This document shows, piece by piece, positions 4,209 through 6,256 of a stretch of DNA of 6,256 nucleotides. The notes under the pieces are model-generated. The model was given only the letters and a program-made list of their open reading frames with translations. It made no database searches and was not told where the DNA came from. The position numbers and the translations under genes were made by a program. The stretch is from Paratractidigestivibacter sp963649365 (lineage in GTDB: Bacteria; Actinomycetota; Coriobacteriia; Coriobacteriales; Atopobiaceae): the NCBI GenBank assembly GCA_963649365.1, contig CAVJHQ010000110.1, positions 1 through 6,256 on the forward strand, given 5' to 3'. How positions within the stretch are numbered: position 1 is the first letter of the stretch; the number at the start of each line of letters is the position of its first letter.

Positions 4209-5006
4209 ATGAGAGAAGAGACGTGGCAACCGCGCAACATGACCGTGGCCGACCTCGACTTTCTGGCGGACCTTCAGCACGAGATGAACACCCAGCCGAC
4301 GCTGGGGCAGCGAGACCCGCGCTTCTGGGTGATCATGGACTACGGCTTTCGCGCTGCCGCGCCCGACGAGAGCCCGACCCATATCCTCGAGGTCACCGAT
4401 GGCGGGGATTACGCCCGATACACGCAGTCCGAGCTCATCAAGCTCGCGTACGAGGACAAGCTCGAGAACGACGGGGGGGACGCTGCCGCCGAGTGGCTTG
4501 ACGATCTGGACCTTGAGCGCATCGATGACCCCAGCGACGGTAGCTACACGCTGGATAAGGGCTGGGGCTTCTGCGACATGGGCAGGATCGAGGAGGTCTG
4601 CGAGGGCTACTTCTCGCCGCGCTGCAGCGAGTGGGTCTACCAGGTGAAGGAGAGCTGCATCTCTGACAACTCGATGTTCCTGACGCTGTCCGCAGCCGAG
4701 GCGCACCTCAAGGAGAACCACTACCACTACGACGAGCAGGCCCACACCTACGCCATGACCGCCTGGAGGTCGCCGCAGGTCGAGCGGCTTTACGATGTTC
4801 TTCACGAGGTCGACTTCCGCGCTCTTCGCTGCCTGCTTGAGCAGGCCGAGGAAATCGAGAGGGCATATCTCGCCCTCGACTTCCTTCTCGACAAGGCCGA
4901 AGACGGCAAGGTGAGCGTGGACGAGAAGGTTCTTGACGCCGCCGCCACCGCGCTGTTCTTCGCTTGGAACGCCGTGCGCGGCCAGGGAGAGGGGAGTGCC
5001 GCATGA
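4209..5006 (+). CDS. 265-aa acidic phage protein of unknown function
   Basis: A 265-residue soluble, acidic protein. Two stretches look like strongly conserved phage-protein motifs that I recall from Firmicutes phage genomes: LQHEMNTQ...DPRFWVIMDYG (22-45) and FLTLSAAEAHLKENHYHYDEQAHTYAMTAWRSPQVERLYDVL (157-198). The His/Tyr cluster (NHYHY, 170-174) and the invariant-looking AMTAWRSP (182-189) could form a metal- or nucleic-acid-binding surface, but that is speculation. The segment between them is rich in Asp/Glu with CDM...CEG...RCS cysteines (122, 131, 139). The last 60 residues (LLEQAEEIERAYLALDFLL...) are helical and may be a later extension. The family has no known activity to my knowledge. 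It opens the second gene block and its stop overlaps the next start as ATGA (5003-5006). Confidence 0.8.
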   Translation: MREETWQPRNMTVADLDFLADLQHEMNTQPTLGQRDPRFWVIMDYGFRAAAPDESPTHILEVTDGGDYARYTQSELIKLAYEDKLENDGGDAAAEWLDDLDLERIDDPSDGSYTLDKGWGFCDMGRIEEVCEGYFSPRCSEWVYQVKESCISDNSMFLTLSAAEAHLKENHYHYDEQAHTYAMTAWRSPQVERLYDVLHEVDFRALRCLLEQAEEIERAYLALDFLLDKAEDGKVSVDEKVLDAAATALFFAWNAVRGQGEGSAA

Positions 5007-5182
5007 CCGACAACGCGAGGGTGATCGCGGGCGCCGTGGGTATGTTTCTGGTCAACGCGCTTCTCGTCTATCTGTACGACTGGGCGTTCTTCGCCGGTGT
5101 CGACGTGTGGCGGGCGGCGCTTTTCCTGATGGTGGTCGAGCTGTTCTTGCTGGCCACATGGGCGCTGGTGCGCGATGCGTAG
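5003..5182 (+). CDS. 59-aa two-helix membrane protein
   Basis: The 59-residue product is nearly all membrane: helix 1 about 7-25 (VIAGAVGMFLVNALLVYLY), a short turn (DWAFFAGVDVWR), helix 2 about 38-55 (AALFLMVVELFLLATWAL), and a charged end (VRDA). ATG 5003 is chosen because it overlaps the previous stop as ATGA and has GGGGAG (4991-4996) six bases upstream; an upstream start at 4964 would add an Arg-rich non-membrane extension and is less likely. Hairpin membrane proteins of this size in phage early regions include holin-like and superinfection-exclusion proteins, but nothing here identifies which, and it is not next to lysis genes. Its stop overlaps the next gene by eight bases. Confidence 0.72.
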   Translation: MTDNARVIAGAVGMFLVNALLVYLYDWAFFAGVDVWRAALFLMVVELFLLATWALVRDA

Positions 5183-5417
5183 CGTTGCTGTGCCGCCGTA
5201 CCGCTACGAGGTCGACGCGCAGGCGGTGCGCCAGCGCATGGAGGAGCTGGGCATGACGGCTTCCGACGTGTGCGCGGCCGTGGGGATGAACCCGACTGCC
5301 ATGAGCGGCATCATCGGCGGCAAGACGAGGAACCCGGGCGCGTCCCACCTGATGCTGCTGTGCGACGCGCTGGACGTCGACCCGGTGGACGTGATGAGGA
5401 GGGTTGACGAGGAATGA
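5175..5417 (+). CDS. Small XRE/Cro-type helix-turn-helix protein
   Basis: An 80-residue protein with an XRE-type DNA-binding domain at about 16-75: AVRQRMEELGMTASDVCAAVGMNPTAMSGIIGGKTRNPGASHLMLLCDALDVDPVDVM. The helix-turn-helix is TASDVCAAVGMNPTAMSGIIGG (28-49), the second helix being the likely recognition helix, and the ending CDALDVDPVDVM is the typical last helix. It is a stand-alone DNA-binding domain with no peptidase or oligomerisation extension, like Cro or a small phage repressor or activator. ATG 5175 overlaps the preceding gene by eight bases and has no clear ribosome site, so translation probably depends on coupling. It sits inside an operon rather than at a divergent promoter, so it is less likely to be the main lysogeny repressor. 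Its binding site is not identifiable here. Confidence 0.85.
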   Translation: MRSVAVPPYRYEVDAQAVRQRMEELGMTASDVCAAVGMNPTAMSGIIGGKTRNPGASHLMLLCDALDVDPVDVMRRVDEE

Positions 5418-5743
5418 TGATTGACGATCTGCGGCCTAAGCTGGCCGCGAAGCTCTTTGAGGTGCGCAGACTTGACGACGTGCCGCCGCTCACCAGGTTC
5501 CAGGCGGCGCTCTTCGGCGGCTTCTACGCGAGCTGGGACATGGTCTTCTCGGCGCTGTCGGTGCTGGTCGAGCCGCCCACCTGCACGGTGCGGGCCGAAG
5601 AGGCGCAGGGCCACCACGGCAGGCGCATCCTCGTCTACCGCTGCTCGCGCTGCGGGGCCGACCCGTGGGCAGACTACGAGGCCGTGACGAACTTTTGCCC
5701 GGAGTGCGGTGCGAGGGTGGTGGCGGACGATGGCGGGGACTAG
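5414..5743 (+). CDS. 109-aa protein with C-terminal zinc ribbon
   Basis: The C-terminal third carries two CxxC pairs, C77-S-R-C80-G and C95-P-E-C98-G, fifteen residues apart, the pattern of a zinc ribbon that binds one zinc ion and often contacts nucleic acid or protein. The N-terminal 60 residues (LRPKLAAKLFEVRRLDDVPPLTRFQAALFGGFYASWDMVFSAL) are helical and not recognised. Two adjacent ATG codons (5414 and 5417) are possible; 5414 overlaps the preceding stop as ATGA and has AGGAGG at 5397-5402 eleven bases upstream, while 5417 suits the weaker GAGGA at 5409. They differ by one Met only. Function is unknown; a role as a small adaptor or regulator in the early operon is inference. It overlaps the next gene by 14 bases. 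Confidence 0.8.
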   Translation: MMIDDLRPKLAAKLFEVRRLDDVPPLTRFQAALFGGFYASWDMVFSALSVLVEPPTCTVRAEEAQGHHGRRILVYRCSRCGADPWADYEAVTNFCPECGARVVADDGGD

Positions 5744-6161
5744 CGGCATCCCCATCGTGGCCGTGAGCAAGCGGGACGGCTCCGTCGTGCGGCGGTTCGA
5801 CTCGACCCGCCAAGCAGCGGCCTGGGGCGGGTGCGACGAGCACACAGTGAGCAGGCAGTCCCGCACACTGACCCTGGGCAGCACCGATTACATGTGGCGG
5901 CGAGAGCGAGCCTGGGAGGGCCGCGAGGTCTTCAACCCCAAGACCAAGAACCGGCCCGTCGTGGTCATGACCCGGGGCCACCTGCTGTGGTTCAACGGGC
6001 CGGTGGAAGCCGCCGCCGCCCTGGGTGTGGCCCACACGACGGTCCTCGACGTGCTGAACAAGCACATCAGCTCGCGCCGTTTCCAGGCGGCCTACCTGAC
6101 CTCGACCGAGGACTGGCCCAGGTTAAGAGAGAAGTTCGACGTGAGGAGAAAAGGGTGTTAA
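5730..6161 (+). CDS. Tandem NUMOD1-like DNA-binding protein without nuclease domain
   Basis: A 143-residue protein built from two related units. Unit 1 (about 7-58) reads IPIVAVSKRDGSVVRRFDSTRQAAAWGGCDEHTVSRQ followed by DYMWRRE. Unit 2 (about 75-122) reads RPVVVMTRGHLLWFNGPVEAAAALGVAHTTVLDVLNK followed by RFQAAYL. Both follow the NUMOD1 pattern: a short beta hairpin (P-V-V), F-x-S/G, then a helix-turn-helix AA-x-x-x-G-x-x-x-x-TV. NUMOD1 units normally accompany HNH or GIY-YIG homing endonucleases and give them DNA specificity; no such nuclease domain is present here, and the C-terminus is a short basic tail. It may be a sequence-specific regulator derived from a homing nuclease. ATG 5730 is chosen over a GTG at 5709 because GAGGGTGG (5713-5720) lies in front of it. 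It overlaps the previous gene by 14 bases. Confidence 0.68.
   Translation: MAGTSGIPIVAVSKRDGSVVRRFDSTRQAAAWGGCDEHTVSRQSRTLTLGSTDYMWRRERAWEGREVFNPKTKNRPVVVMTRGHLLWFNGPVEAAAALGVAHTTVLDVLNKHISSRRFQAAYLTSTEDWPRLREKFDVRRKGC
6143..6148 (+). promoter_or_regulatory. Shine-Dalgarno that favours the upstream GTG start
   Basis: GAGGAG sits six bases ahead of GTG 6155 and fifteen ahead of GTG 6164, so it favours 6155 as the start of the last gene, which then overlaps the previous stop by seven bases. Confidence 0.6.
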
Positions 6162-6256
6162 TAGTGACGCTGACGAATGAGCCGGACCACTACTTGGGCG
6201 GCGGCGAGGTGACCTGCTCCCGCGCCCTGGCGTCCATGTGCGCCGGGTGGGACGGT
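6155..6256 (+). CDS. Second DUF3310-type protein (N-terminal part only)
   Basis: The frame from GTG 6155 stays open to the window edge (34 codons). It encodes DHYLGGGEVTCSRALASMCAGWDG, which lines up with RYLGDGQVTCARAMRSMFCGWDI in the DUF3310 protein at 1399-1968 with 14 of 21 residues identical over YLG...GWD. This copy begins almost directly at the DUF3310 domain and lacks the coiled-coil half. The DHY near its start is the family's usual entry motif (HY). GTG 6155 is preferred over GTG 6164 for its better-placed ribosome site. The KYI-x-R and EDL-x-KA core would lie beyond the window, so completeness cannot be judged. Confidence 0.72.
   Translation, partial: MLIVTLTNEPDHYLGGGEVTCSRALASMCAGWDG

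Noticed and set aside
4045..4212. 55-codon frame filling the gap after int and ending on the next ATG as ATGA
   Set aside because: It is the tail of a shadow frame running through the integrase. Its third positions show no GC bias and the product has no protein-like pattern. Ribosome profiling would overturn this.

Overview
The window looks like the early (replication and control) region of a temperate phage, prophage or related integrative element. The host is probably a GC-rich Gram-positive, with Coriobacteriia/Actinobacteria as my best guess. The reasons are a GC-rich sequence with mostly G/C third codon positions, strong AGGAGG-type ribosome sites, and phage gene families that are otherwise most familiar from Firmicutes phages: a replisome-organiser-like protein, DUF3310, and a ParB-N-domain protein. 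The host assignment is inference; no ribosomal or other host gene is present. All convincing genes lie on the + strand, in two tightly packed blocks.

Block 1 (1-4042) runs as follows: the end of a membrane protein; a 79-aa protein of unknown function; single-stranded DNA-binding protein; a short replisome-organiser-like DNA-binding protein whose 3' end is an array of three palindromic 12-bp repeats next to four AT-rich heptamers (a candidate replication origin); a DUF3310 protein with a coiled-coil front half; a ParB-N-domain protein; a 41-codon micro-ORF; and a complete tyrosine recombinase (integrase). The micro-ORF overlaps both neighbours by ATGA. The integrase start codon sits in the loop of a perfect 15-bp inverted repeat and has almost no Shine-Dalgarno of its own, which suggests its translation is controlled by RNA structure and by coupling to the micro-ORF.

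A 166-bp gap (4043-4208) follows. It is the only sizeable intergenic stretch besides the candidate origin. It carries direct and inverted repeats and turns AT-rich just before the next gene; it is a candidate for attP and/or a promoter-operator region.

Block 2 (4209-6256) is a chain of overlapping genes: a 265-aa phage protein of unknown function, a 59-aa two-helix membrane protein, an XRE-type helix-turn-helix protein, a zinc-ribbon protein, a protein made of two NUMOD1-like DNA-binding repeats without a nuclease, and the start of a second DUF3310 protein that runs off the window.

No known defence system, reverse transcriptase, toxin-antitoxin pair, CRISPR array or RNA gene was recognised. 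The most novel-looking signals are the compact repeat array ending the initiator-like gene, the hairpin and micro-ORF arrangement at the integrase start, and the nuclease-less tandem NUMOD1-like protein.
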